Shown piece after piece: positions 7,306-14,265 of a stretch of DNA of 17,287 nt. Numbering within the stretch: the stretch's first letter is position 1; each line of letters opens with the position of its first letter. The notes under the pieces were generated by a model. The model was given only the letters and a program-made list of their open reading frames with translations. It was not told where the DNA came from and did not search any database. The stretch comes from JBJXFK01 sp046155505 (GTDB lineage Bacteria > Planctomycetota > Phycisphaerae > UBA1845 > Fen-1342): assembly GCA_046155505.1 (NCBI GenBank), contig JBJXFK010000024.1:1-17287 (forward strand), written 5' to 3'. The position numbers and the translations under genes are program-made.

Positions 7306-7541
7306 GCCTTGCCTCGACCAAAAAGAGAAACCACAGAGCCACAGAGTGAAATTGTGTGATTCGCGAGGCGAGTTCTTCACGGACGGATAGCCGTCGCGCA
7401 TTCGCGCGGTTTCTCGGTCAATTTCGCTGGAAAAGCCACGGCAGGGTTGATACAACCACTTCATGCGGCCCGACCGCCGCTGTGTGTTTCATGTCCTCGC
7501 ATTTCGCGAGCCGAAGTGAACGAACAACTCGGAGGATTTCT
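7306..7541. other. Intergenic region with a single CACAGAG repeat unit
   Basis: This 236-bp gap separates the VOC stop from the cysteine-repeat protein start. It holds one CACAGAG-type repeat (ACCACAGAGCCACAGAGTG, about 7330-7348). The rest presumably carries the promoter and leader of the downstream gene, but no consensus promoter is convincing. The frame of the downstream gene is open back to 7356, but that extension lacks any recognisable domain. Confidence 0.5.
7329..7352. repeat. CACAGAG dispersed repeat, short copy
   Basis: ACCACAGAGCCACAGAGTG is related to the arms at 5316-5342 and 5475-5501. It lies just after the VOC gene stop and has no partner arm nearby. Confidence 0.6.
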
Positions 7542-8189
7542 ATGCTGAAGACAACGGGTCTGCTTGCCGCCACAGTCGTCGCGTTTGTCGCCATGATTTT
7601 CGCGGGCCGCGCGCCGTCGGGACCGGTGCAGGAATCGATCGCCGCACCGCCGCGCACCGGCGCGTGCTGCTTTGCCAACGGTTCGTGCCAAATTCTGACG
7701 CAGCGTAATTGCACGCGCGCCGGCGGCACCTACCTCGGCAACAACACCACGTGCGGCCAGTGTCCGACGCCCACTGGCGCGTGTTGTCTCGACAACGGCA
7801 GCTGCGCGCAGCTCACGCAGTCGCAATGCTCGACCCAGGGCGGCGTCTATCACGGTAACAACACGACCTGCGCACAGGTCGTCTGCGACCCGGTCGGCGC
7901 GTGCTGCTATCCGACGCTTCCGGTGCTCTGTGCCCTGACCACGGCGAGCGAATGCCTCGCGGTGGGCGGTTCGTACAACGGCGACGGCAGCACCTGCATT
8001 GTCGGCCTGTGCGGCGATCCGGAAGTGCCGGGTGCCTGCTGCGTGCCGGGCCTGGGCGGCAGCTTCTGCCAGGAACTGACGCTCACGCAGTGCTGGATCT
8101 GGGGTGGCGAGTTCTTCGGCGAAGGCACGAGCTGTGCCGACGTCGAATGCCCGATCATCATCTTCCCGCCGCCGACCGAAACTGAGTAA
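7542..8189 (+). CDS. Secreted protein with four six-cysteine repeats
   Basis: A 215-residue protein with an N-terminal signal peptide or anchor (LLAATVVAFVAMIFAGRA) followed by four tandem modules of about 40 residues that each begin GACC. Every module has six cysteines, 24 in total and none elsewhere. The spacing is CC-x(5-8)-C-x7-C-x13-C-x(2-4)-C, with the x7 and x13 intervals identical in all four. Typical module text is GACCLDNGSCAQLTQSQC followed by a GG-x-Y-x-G turn. The pattern implies three disulfides per module in an oxidising compartment. GACC-type repeats are, to my knowledge, common in uncharacterised planctomycete exported proteins; no function is known. ATG 7542 follows GGAGG (7531-7535) at ideal spacing. 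The C terminus is proline-rich (IIIFPPPTETE). A strong terminator follows. Confidence 0.85.
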   Translation: MLKTTGLLAATVVAFVAMIFAGRAPSGPVQESIAAPPRTGACCFANGSCQILTQRNCTRAGGTYLGNNTTCGQCPTPTGACCLDNGSCAQLTQSQCSTQGGVYHGNNTTCAQVVCDPVGACCYPTLPVLCALTTASECLAVGGSYNGDGSTCIVGLCGDPEVPGACCVPGLGGSFCQELTLTQCWIWGGEFFGEGTSCADVECPIIIFPPPTETE

Positions 8190-8215
8190 TTTGTAGTCGA
8201 ATCACGAAGACAATA

Positions 8216-8260
8216 ACGCGGGGTGTCGCCGACGATCGATCGCCGGCGATACCCCGCGTC
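8216..8260. terminator. Bidirectional intrinsic terminator
   Basis: ACGCGGGGTGTCGCCG pairs with CGGCGATACCCCGCGT (one mismatch) around a short GATC-rich loop. CTTGTTTG follows on the + strand, and a T-rich TTATTGTCTT follows the stem on the minus strand. It lies between convergent genes (stops at 8189 and 8278) and should serve both. Confidence 0.85.
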
Positions 8261-8277
8261 TTGTTTGAGAGAGTTGC

Positions 8278-8556
8278 TCAAGGCGAGCCGAACGAAAAGC
8301 CGAATCCGCCCGCCGATCCGCCGCCCCGTCCGCCCGTGAACGCCGACGGCGGAGCGGTCTGGGTGAGCGGTGTGCCGTAGTTGGGAATGGACGAGGGAAT
8401 GCCGCCGCCCGAGAGTATTCCGGGCAAGCCGCCCGGAAGTCCGCTCGACAATCCGGCGGGAACGCCGCCGGAGCCGCTCGAACCGGTCACGGTGCAAGTT
8501 GATTGAAAGCAGATTCCGCCGATCAGAACGCACGTCGCCAGTAGTTTGCGTCGCAT
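8278..8556 (-). CDS. Small Gly/Ser/Pro-rich exported protein
   Basis: A 92-residue protein with a basic start (MRRKLLATC), a hydrophobic segment (CVLIGGICFQSTC) and a low-complexity mature part rich in Gly, Ser and Pro (SSGLPGGLPGILSGGGIP; tail GGRGGGSAGGFGFSFGSP). Cysteines at 16 and 21 are near the expected cleavage zone but neither sits in a canonical lipobox, so lipoprotein status is uncertain. The frame is open upstream to 8676, but ATG 8556 gives a clean signal sequence. Similar short exported proteins occur in planctomycetes without known role. It is divergent from the aldo/keto reductase and shares the terminator at 8216-8260 with the cysteine-repeat gene. Confidence 0.65.
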   Translation of the reverse strand: MRRKLLATCVLIGGICFQSTCTVTGSSGSGGVPAGLSSGLPGGLPGILSGGGIPSSIPNYGTPLTQTAPPSAFTGGRGGGSAGGFGFSFGSP

Positions 8557-8627
8557 GGGTGATTCTCGCGCTCGCCGAACGATCCTATGATAACGACTCG
8601 ACCGCGCGGCGTTACACGATTTGTGCC

Positions 8628-8648
8628 ATTGGCGCAAGATGTGCCAAT
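8628..8648. promoter_or_regulatory. 21-bp dyad, candidate operator
   Basis: ATTGGCGCA-AGA-TGTGCCAAT is a 9+3+9 inverted repeat with one mismatched pair. It lies 38 bp before the aldo/keto reductase ATG and 72 bp upstream of the divergent small-protein gene, and overlaps a direct repeat of TGTGCCA at 8622 and 8640. Position and symmetry suit a dimeric regulator. The regulator is unknown and no such gene is in the window. Confidence 0.45.
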
Positions 8649-8686
8649 GTCGGCACGCGATAGCTCCAAACGACAAGGACTGTTCG

Positions 8687-9718
8687 ATGGAATTCCGTCA
8701 ACTCGGCGCATCGGGTCTCAAAGTCCCCGTTCTCACCTTCGGCACCGGCACCTTCGGCGGCGTCGGCGAAGCCTTTAAGGCCTGGGGATCGACGCAGGAA
8801 GCCGATGCAACACGGTTCGTTGACATCTGCGTCGAAGCCGGGCTGAACATGTTCGATACCGCCGACATCTACTCGCGTGGCCGATCGGAAGAAATCCTCG
8901 GAGCGGCGGTTCGCGGACGGCGCGACCAAGTGCTGATCTCGACCAAGGGCACGTTTCCGATGGGCAGCGGCCCGAACGAAAAAGGCTCGTCGCGGTTTCA
9001 TCTGACCAACACGATTCACGCCAGCCTGAAGCGGCTCGGCACGGACTACATCGACCTCTATCAACTGCACGGCTTCGACGCGCTCACGCCGATCGAGGAA
9101 GTGCTGCAAACGCTCGACGATTTCGTCCGGGCCGGCAAGATTCGTTACGTCGGCTGCTCGAATTTCTCGGGCTGGCACTTGATGAAATCACTCGCGATCT
9201 CCGAGAAATACAGCTTGCCGCGTTATGTCGCGCACCAGGCGTATTACTCGCTGATCGGGCGTGATTATGAATGGGAGCTGATGCCGCTGGCCATCGACCA
9301 ACGCGTCGGCACGGTGGTGTGGAGCCCGCTCGGCTGGGCGCGGCTGACCGGCAAGATTCGTCGCGGGCAGCAGCAACCCGCGACGAGTCGCCTCGGCAGC
9401 AAACTCGCCGTGGACATGGGGCCGCCGGTGCCGGCCGATTATTTGTATGGCGTGATCGACGCGCTCGATGCGATCGCGGCGGAAACGGGCCGCACCGTGC
9501 CGCAGATCGCGATCAACTGGCTGACGCATCGCCCGACGGTCTCGACGATCATCATCGGCGCGCGAGACGAGAAGCAGCTCCGCGATAATCTCGGCGCGGT
9601 TGGCTGGAGCCTGACCCGCGAGCAGATCGCGCGGCTCGATGCGGCGAGCAACCTGACGCCGGCGTACCCGTATTGGCATCAACGCGGATTCGAGGAGCGG
9701 AATCCGCGGCCGGTTTGA
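8687..9718 (+). CDS. Aldo/keto reductase
   Basis: A 343-residue NAD(P)H-dependent oxidoreductase of the aldo/keto reductase superfamily ((beta/alpha)8 barrel), reducing aldehydes or ketones in the cytosol. The catalytic tetrad is visible: D57 and Y62 in FDTADIYSRGRSEE, K87 in LISTKG and H128 in LYQLHGFD. SNFSGWHL follows in the barrel, and the C-terminal cofactor-site motif is IIIGARDEKQLRDNLGAV. Length and architecture resemble the YajO/potassium-channel-beta-like branch. ATG 8687 follows AAGGA (8675-8679) at 7 bp, which decides it against the in-frame TTG 8621. Its substrate is not inferable. It is probably monocistronic: convergent with the DCC/DoxX-like gene 56 bp downstream. Confidence 0.92.
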   Translation: MEFRQLGASGLKVPVLTFGTGTFGGVGEAFKAWGSTQEADATRFVDICVEAGLNMFDTADIYSRGRSEEILGAAVRGRRDQVLISTKGTFPMGSGPNEKGSSRFHLTNTIHASLKRLGTDYIDLYQLHGFDALTPIEEVLQTLDDFVRAGKIRYVGCSNFSGWHLMKSLAISEKYSLPRYVAHQAYYSLIGRDYEWELMPLAIDQRVGTVVWSPLGWARLTGKIRRGQQQPATSRLGSKLAVDMGPPVPADYLYGVIDALDAIAAETGRTVPQIAINWLTHRPTVSTIIIGARDEKQLRDNLGAVGWSLTREQIARLDAASNLTPAYPYWHQRGFEERNPRPV

Positions 9719-9774
9719 GCGGAGGGCCGAAGGTTGAAGGGCAAATGCCGAAACGGGGCGCGGCCATCCACTCC

Positions 9775-11535
9775 TCACCGATTCAGTGGATACTCGTTGA
9801 TCCAGTGGAAGCCGCGCGAGGTGAGCAGCGACCCCGAGTCATCGACGCGGCGCAATCGGGCAGTGATGTGCGCTCCCTCGAATCGACCGACGAGGACAAT
9901 GACCCCGGGTTCGGGCATCGACCATTGCAGCAGGTCGTGCCATTTCTGGTCTCCCGGGAGCCAGGCAAGCGTTCCATTCCCTTCGTTCCACCTCATACCT
10001 CGTCGTCGGGCCTCGCCGGTCGCGCGCTGAATGGACCCGACACCGGCCGAATTCAGACCCACACGCACCCAGCGATCGGCATCGGCGACCTCTCGATCGG
10101 CTACGCCGTCGCGCGTGAACGACTCGACGACATAGATGCCATGCCACGGCTTTGAAGGGGCAAGCAGTCCGCCGTTCGTCGTCAAATACTGGTAGTTCAT
10201 CCGAATCGGCGGCAGAATCAGAAAGGACAGTACGAGCAGCTTCACCCCGACCTCGCATCCGCGCAGCCATCGATTCCGCAGACCGAACGGTCGCAGCTCA
10301 ACCGGCTGCGCGGGTAGATTAAGAACGAGCACGGCCGCCAGACGCATCGCGTGCGGTGCGATCAGAAACAGCGAGATGAGCAGTAGGTGCGATGAATAGA
10401 GCTTCACCGGCACGTCGTAACAGAAATTGAGGGCGACGACGTTGGTCATCACGCCCGCACTCACGAGAGCACCCAGCAGCGCCGTGCGACGCCAAAGCAG
10501 GAGCAGACCGCCGAGCACCTCGCCCGCGCCGGCGAACATTTGGTAGGCCGGGCTCGCGCCGATGAACGTCCAGAGCAGCCCCATTGGCGACGTATCGGCG
10601 AAGCTGTTGAGCAGGCGATCAGGTCCGGGGAATGGCATCTGCACCGGCATCAATTTCGCGAAGCCGTAGCCGAGCAGGGTCGCGGCAAGGCAATAACGCA
10701 GGTAGATATTCGCGAACGCGTGCATGCGCGAGCGAACCGCATGTCCGAGTGCGGCGAGCGTCCACAGCGTGCTCACAGCGAGCGCGGTCGCCGCCATCGT
10801 GGCGAATTCGACGTAGTTGTACGTCGTGTCGCCGCTGCCGCCGGGGAAGATTGTGATCGTCTTGTCGAAGACGTTTTCGGCGACCCAGACGACCACGCCG
10901 CGCTGCGCCTCGTGATACTGGCCGGAAAGGCGGTAGCCCGCAGGCAAATGGTTGAGCGGGAAGGGGAGGCAGTACAGGATCAGGTAGACGAGGAAGAATC
11001 GTTGAATCCACCCGCCTACGACGGTGGAAATCGTGCGCGGCAAAAGGCTGCTTGCGTCCGCAGTCGCGCTGGTTGTGATCTCGGCGGCGGTGCAAGAACT
11101 CCCATCGAGGAATCGCGCTCGCAACTCGGGCGTGGGCACCATGCATGCATTCTGCCGCCCGAACCAGCGATAGCGGTTGCGTGCAATCCAGTCGTACAGG
11201 GCATCGCGCATGAATCGCGGAATGATCATCGCCATGATCGCCAGCGACCACGGAAAGCCGAGGAGCCGCGCGACGCGAATCGCCGCGGTCGAGCGCGTAT
11301 GTGTGCCCGCGTCGTCGAGCAGCACCATGCTGTCGGGCAAGTCGCTGACGCCGCGCGATGCGAGTAGTTCGCGTGCGGCAGGCGATTGCAGCGACGTGAA
11401 ACGGATTTTGGCGGAGTGATCGCGGGCGATGATCCAACGCACAGACGAATTGCAGAGGTTGCACACGCCGTCGAACAGCAACACGGGCTGGCGCGAACTC
11501 ATCTGCGAGGCGATATCGGTCGGCGAGTCGGGCAT
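9775..11535 (-). CDS. DCC1-like thiol-disulfide domain fused to DoxX-like membrane protein
   Basis: A 586-residue fusion. Residues about 15-145 are a DCC1-like (DUF393) domain with the signature LLFDGVCNLCNSSVRWII (CxxC at 25-28), the following FTSLQSPAARELL, and the closing NRYRWFGRQNACMVPTPEL. Residues about 175-450 form a multi-helix DoxX-like membrane domain, including AGEVLGGLLLLWRRTALLGA and NFCYDVPVKLYSSHLLL. A soluble tail (about 455-586) starts PWHGIYVVESFTRDG. DCC proteins are putative thiol-disulfide oxidoreductases; DoxX-like proteins are linked to quinone/redox metabolism, so a membrane redox role is inferred only. ATG 11535 is preferred to the in-frame GTG 11544 because GAGGG sits 8 bp upstream. 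It is 111 bp downstream of dut, so it may share the transcript or use its own promoter. Confidence 0.8.
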   Translation of the reverse strand: MPDSPTDIASQMSSRQPVLLFDGVCNLCNSSVRWIIARDHSAKIRFTSLQSPAARELLASRGVSDLPDSMVLLDDAGTHTRSTAAIRVARLLGFPWSLAIMAMIIPRFMRDALYDWIARNRYRWFGRQNACMVPTPELRARFLDGSSCTAAEITTSATADASSLLPRTISTVVGGWIQRFFLVYLILYCLPFPLNHLPAGYRLSGQYHEAQRGVVVWVAENVFDKTITIFPGGSGDTTYNYVEFATMAATALAVSTLWTLAALGHAVRSRMHAFANIYLRYCLAATLLGYGFAKLMPVQMPFPGPDRLLNSFADTSPMGLLWTFIGASPAYQMFAGAGEVLGGLLLLWRRTALLGALVSAGVMTNVVALNFCYDVPVKLYSSHLLLISLFLIAPHAMRLAAVLVLNLPAQPVELRPFGLRNRWLRGCEVGVKLLVLSFLILPPIRMNYQYLTTNGGLLAPSKPWHGIYVVESFTRDGVADREVADADRWVRVGLNSAGVGSIQRATGEARRRGMRWNEGNGTLAWLPGDQKWHDLLQWSMPEPGVIVLVGRFEGAHITARLRRVDDSGSLLTSRGFHWINEYPLNR

Positions 11536-11646
11536 GGCTGGCACCCTCGTACCCAGGCGTCAAATGCTGGGCGATATTCACCCTATGTGGACACGCGCAA
11601 CCTTGGTTAAGGACCCAACGACGGCTCCGATGCACAGCCTAAATAC

Positions 11647-12096
11647 TCAGCGCGTGCCCGTGTGGCCGAATCCGCCGCTCGCACGCGATGTATCGCTTAG
11701 ATCGGCGACCTCTTCGACTCCAACATGCTCGACCTTGCAGATGATGAGCTGTGCGAAGCGCATGCCGCGCGTGATCGAATATGGCTCGCGCGACACATTG
11801 CCGAGAATCACCATCAGTTCCCCGCGATAATCAGCGTCGATCGTCCCGGGCGAATTGGGCAGCATGAGGCCGTGTTTGAGCGCCAGGCCGCTGCGGGCGC
11901 GAATCTGTCCTTCAAATCCCGGCGGAATCTCAATGACCAGGCCCGTGGGTACGGTCTTGAGCTCGCCGGGATTGATCGTGATCGGCTCATGGCACGCGGC
12001 GTAGAGGTCCATGCCAGCGGCGTGCTCGGTCATATATTTCGGCGCGGGCATGTCGGCCGCGTGCGGCAACCTTTTGAATCGCATGGTAAGCGACAT
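11647..12096 (-). CDS. dut: Deoxyuridine 5'-triphosphate nucleotidohydrolase (dUTPase)
   Basis: A 149-residue trimeric-type dUTPase that hydrolyses dUTP to dUMP and diphosphate, limiting uracil in DNA and supplying dTMP synthesis. All five family motifs are present: AAGMDLYA (26-33), RARSGLA (66-72), GTIDADYRGE (84-93, with the catalytic Asp), GMRFAQLI (111-118) and RASGGFGHTG (138-147, an RAS variant of the usual RGS/RGT). Length is normal. The frame runs open upstream to 12444 through repeat-rich DNA; ATG 12096 is chosen because the conserved fold begins there and GAGGA lies about 9 bp upstream. A possible -35 (TTGACC) lies at 12151-12156 in reverse, but no good -10 is seen. Confidence 0.95.
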   Translation of the reverse strand: MSLTMRFKRLPHAADMPAPKYMTEHAAGMDLYAACHEPITINPGELKTVPTGLVIEIPPGFEGQIRARSGLALKHGLMLPNSPGTIDADYRGELMVILGNVSREPYSITRGMRFAQLIICKVEHVGVEEVADLSDTSRASGGFGHTGTR

Positions 12097-12195
12097 GGGC
12101 GGCGTCCTCGTTGGTCGGTGCGCGACGGACAATTCACTGCCGCCGCGTGCGGTCAAGATAGCATAGCGTGATGCGGAAGGGCACCCAACGACGAA

Positions 12196-12220
12196 GAAAG
12201 CAGCCGAGGGCGGCAGCTCT
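12196..12220. repeat. AGCAGCCGAGGGCGGCTGCT-type repeat, copy 1
   Basis: GAAAGCAGCCGAGGGCGGCA followed by GCTCT. It matches the copy at 12360-12384 except at one position; here the 3' half reads CGGCAGCT instead of CGGCTGCT, so its hairpin is imperfect. Confidence 0.7.
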
Positions 12221-12359
12221 CCACGGTCTCCGTGCGCCGGCGACCGATCCGAACGCGACGCGCAAGCGAGTGCCCCGAGCGAAGCGAGCGGGATAAATTC
12301 TGCGGCGAGAAATCGTGCCGAATGCAAAAAGAACCGCAGTGGGCAGCGGTGCTCCAAAA

Positions 12360-12384
12360 GAAAGCAGCCGAGGGCGGCTGCTCT
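12360..12384. repeat. AGCAGCCGAGGGCGGCTGCT-type repeat, copy 2
   Basis: AGCAGCCG and CGGCTGCT form a perfect 8-bp hairpin around AGGG. It lies 140 bp before the acetyltransferase-side end of the gap's first copy's partner and directly beside the CTCAGTG block at 12390. Orientation is the same as in copy 1, 164 bp away. Confidence 0.7.
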
Positions 12385-12389
12385 ACAAG

Positions 12390-12434
12390 CTGAGCACTGA
12401 GCATTGAACCCTGAACCCCGAACCCTGAACCCTA
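12390..12434 (-). repeat. GGGTTCAGGG/CTCAGTG dispersed repeat, copy 3
   Basis: Read on the minus strand it gives TAGGGTTCAGGGTTCGGGGT, TCAGGG, then TTCAATGCTCAGTGCTCAG. It begins with the acetyltransferase stop codon. It shares a 19-base exact core with the block at 1081-1128, which also begins at the 3' end of a gene and has the same order of parts relative to that gene. Confidence 0.8.
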
Positions 12435-12989
12435 CTTCACCCACAGCGCCATCAGTATCTCGTCAATCCGCGTCCCGTCTTCGAGCTTGAAATGTCCGCG
12501 TTGCCGGCCTTCTTCGACGAACCCCATCCGTAGGTACAGCCCGTGCGCGAGCGGGTTGGTGTGAAACACGCCGAGGCAGATTTTTTCGATCTCGGCGTGC
12601 GGGCGCGCCCAATCGATGAGCACCTCGATCATTACGCGGCCAAGCCCCACGCCGCGCCAGGACTCGATCACGAGCAAACCGAATTGCCCGGCGTGCCGCG
12701 CGCGGCGGCGCTTATCGGTGAAAAAGCGCATCGACCCGACAAGTTCGCCGACAGGTGAGAACGCGAATAGAAGGAGTGCGTTCGGATCGTCGCGCAGCGC
12801 AACAATTCGCTCGCGTTCAACATCTACATCGGCAGGGTACTCATCGGGTCGCGTCACGACCTGATTGCTCAGCCCCAGCTCGCGTCGCCCGAATTCCCGG
12901 GATGCTGGCGCATCGCGTTCGTCACCCGATCGAATCGTCGCCGTGCGGCCATCGCGCAGCGTCACGATTCGCGGATCGAGCGTCGCCAT
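12432..12989 (-). CDS. GNAT family N-acetyltransferase
   Basis: A 185-residue acetyltransferase of the GNAT fold, transferring an acetyl group from acetyl-CoA to an unknown amine. Motif A is LLVIESWRGVGLGRVMIEVL (105-124), with the pyrophosphate-binding RGVGLG at 112-117. Motif B is visible as NPLAHGLYLRMGFVEEGRQRG (145-165), typical of RimI/PhnO-like relatives. The N-terminal 60 residues are less conserved. ATG 12989 overlaps the last base of the moxR stop (TGATG), so the two are translationally coupled; the frame is open upstream only inside moxR. The stop is followed at once by a dispersed repeat. Confidence 0.88.
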   Translation of the reverse strand: MATLDPRIVTLRDGRTATIRSGDERDAPASREFGRRELGLSNQVVTRPDEYPADVDVERERIVALRDDPNALLLFAFSPVGELVGSMRFFTDKRRRARHAGQFGLLVIESWRGVGLGRVMIEVLIDWARPHAEIEKICLGVFHTNPLAHGLYLRMGFVEEGRQRGHFKLEDGTRIDEILMALWVK

Positions 12990-13990
12990 CACGGCACCTG
13001 CACGTGATCGAGCACCTGCCGCACGACGTAATCGCTGTCCTTTTCCTCGGCCTCGGCCTCGTAGCTGACGATCACGCGATGGCGCATCACATCGGGCGCG
13101 ATGTCCTTCACATCCTGCGGCGTCACGTATCCGCGGCCGGCGAGGAACGCCATCGCCCGCGACCCGAGTGCCAGACAAATCGTCGCTCGCGGCGATGCGC
13201 CGTACTCGATGAACTCGGCGATCTGTTTGAGCTTGAACTCGGCGGGTCGCCGCGTCGCGTGGACGAGGGCGACGATGTAGTCGCGCACCTTGTCATCCAT
13301 ATAGATATCGTCGAGCAGCGCGCGGGCATCCATCACGCGCTGCGGATCGAGTAGCCCTTCGACCTGCGGCAAGCCGCGCGAGAGAGCCATGCGATCGAGA
13401 ATCTGCCGCTCTTCGCTCGCGGAGGGATAGTCGACTACTACTTTGAGCATGAAGCGATCGACCTGCGCCTCGGGAAGCGGATATGTGCCTTCCTGCTCGA
13501 TCGGGTTTTGCGTGGCCAGTACGAGGAACGGGTCGTCGAGTTTGAACGTCTCTTGCCCGATCGTTACCTGCCGCTCCTGCATCGCTTCGAGCAAGGCGCT
13601 TTGCACCTTGGCCGGGGCGCGGTTGATTTCGTCGGCGAGGATCAGGTTGGCGAAAATGGGGCCTTTCTTGATCGCGAAAGTCCCGCTCTGTGGCTGAAAA
13701 ATCTGCGTGCCCAGAATGTCAGCCGGCAACAGATCGGGCGTGAACTGGATGCGTTGAAATTTCGTGCGAATGGCCTTCGACAATGTGGCGACCGCGGTCG
13801 TCTTGGCCAGGCCCGGCACGCCTTCGAGCAAAATGTGCCCATTCGCAAGAAGGCCGACGAGCATTTTTTTGAGCAAATTGTCTTGTCCGACGATCACCCG
13901 CCGCACTTCGCTGAGCAGGCGATCAAAATGTTGATAGTGCTCGCGCACGAGTTCGCCGATGCGTTGTACGTCGCCGTGTGAAACTGCCAT
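12989..13990 (-). CDS. MoxR family AAA+ ATPase
   Basis: A 333-residue MoxR-type AAA+ ATPase, thought to act as a chaperone that activates or inserts cofactors into partner proteins, often with von Willebrand A domain proteins. Visible motifs are Walker A GVPGLAKT (57-64), PDLLPADILGTQ (85-96), Walker B LILADEINRAPAKVQSALLE (116-135), sensor 1 LATQNPIEQEGTYPLPEAQ (158-176) and VDRFM (177-181). The lid domain (about 215-333) includes SPRATICLALGSRAMAFLAG. ATG 13990 has GGAG about 10 bp upstream. The usual DUF58 and VWA partners do not follow; a GNAT gene does, in a 1-base overlap. Confidence 0.95.
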   Translation of the reverse strand: MAVSHGDVQRIGELVREHYQHFDRLLSEVRRVIVGQDNLLKKMLVGLLANGHILLEGVPGLAKTTAVATLSKAIRTKFQRIQFTPDLLPADILGTQIFQPQSGTFAIKKGPIFANLILADEINRAPAKVQSALLEAMQERQVTIGQETFKLDDPFLVLATQNPIEQEGTYPLPEAQVDRFMLKVVVDYPSASEERQILDRMALSRGLPQVEGLLDPQRVMDARALLDDIYMDDKVRDYIVALVHATRRPAEFKLKQIAEFIEYGASPRATICLALGSRAMAFLAGRGYVTPQDVKDIAPDVMRHRVIVSYEAEAEEKDSDYVVRQVLDHVQVP

Positions 13991-14265
13991 AGAAGCCGAT
14001 CTCCAACAAACTGCCGCGCCACCCCGAAACAGGACCGCGCATAATAGCCAATTCAGCAGGTTGACGGCGACGGCGCCGATTTCCCGTCAGGAATCTCGAT
14101 CGGCGAGTCGCGGCACCGGCCACCGGAAGTGGGGCATTGGCAAGTGGTTACTGGCCGATTCTGGAATGCCCGGCCGCGCCGCGCAGCCATTTTGCGGAAA
14201 CTCACACCAGACTGTGCGAAAAGACCGGGCCATAATTGGTATATTGGCATGATAGGAGTTTCATC
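13991..14265. other. Divergent intergenic region between moxR and the dockerin-protein gene
   Basis: 275 bp that should carry promoters in both directions. A short AT-rich island (CCATAATTGGTATATTGG, about 14230-14247) lies just upstream of the + strand ribosome binding site and could contain a -10, but no matching -35 is present at 16-18 bp. I see no RNA gene or repeat family shared with the rest of the window. Confidence 0.4.

Larger units (their letters stand above)
12097..12431. other. 335-bp intergenic region, repeat-rich
   Basis: Between the dut start and the acetyltransferase stop. It holds two copies of GAAAGCAGCCGAGGGCGG (12196 and 12360), a GAGCGAAGCGAGCGGG block (12277-12292), and the CTCAGTG/GGGTTCAGGG block at 12390-12434. 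The dut promoter should lie in the right-hand part of this gap read on the minus strand. An open frame crosses the region but its codons are repeat sequence, so I see no gene. Confidence 0.7.

Noticed and set aside
7356..7541. Upstream extension of the cysteine-repeat protein
   Set aside because: GGAGG precedes ATG 7542 at ideal spacing and a signal peptide starts there; the extension would bury it and shows no domain.
12097..12444. N-terminal extension of dUTPase by 116 codons
   Set aside because: The extension is translated repeat DNA; the dUTPase fold starts at ATG 12096, with a GAGGA upstream and normal family length.
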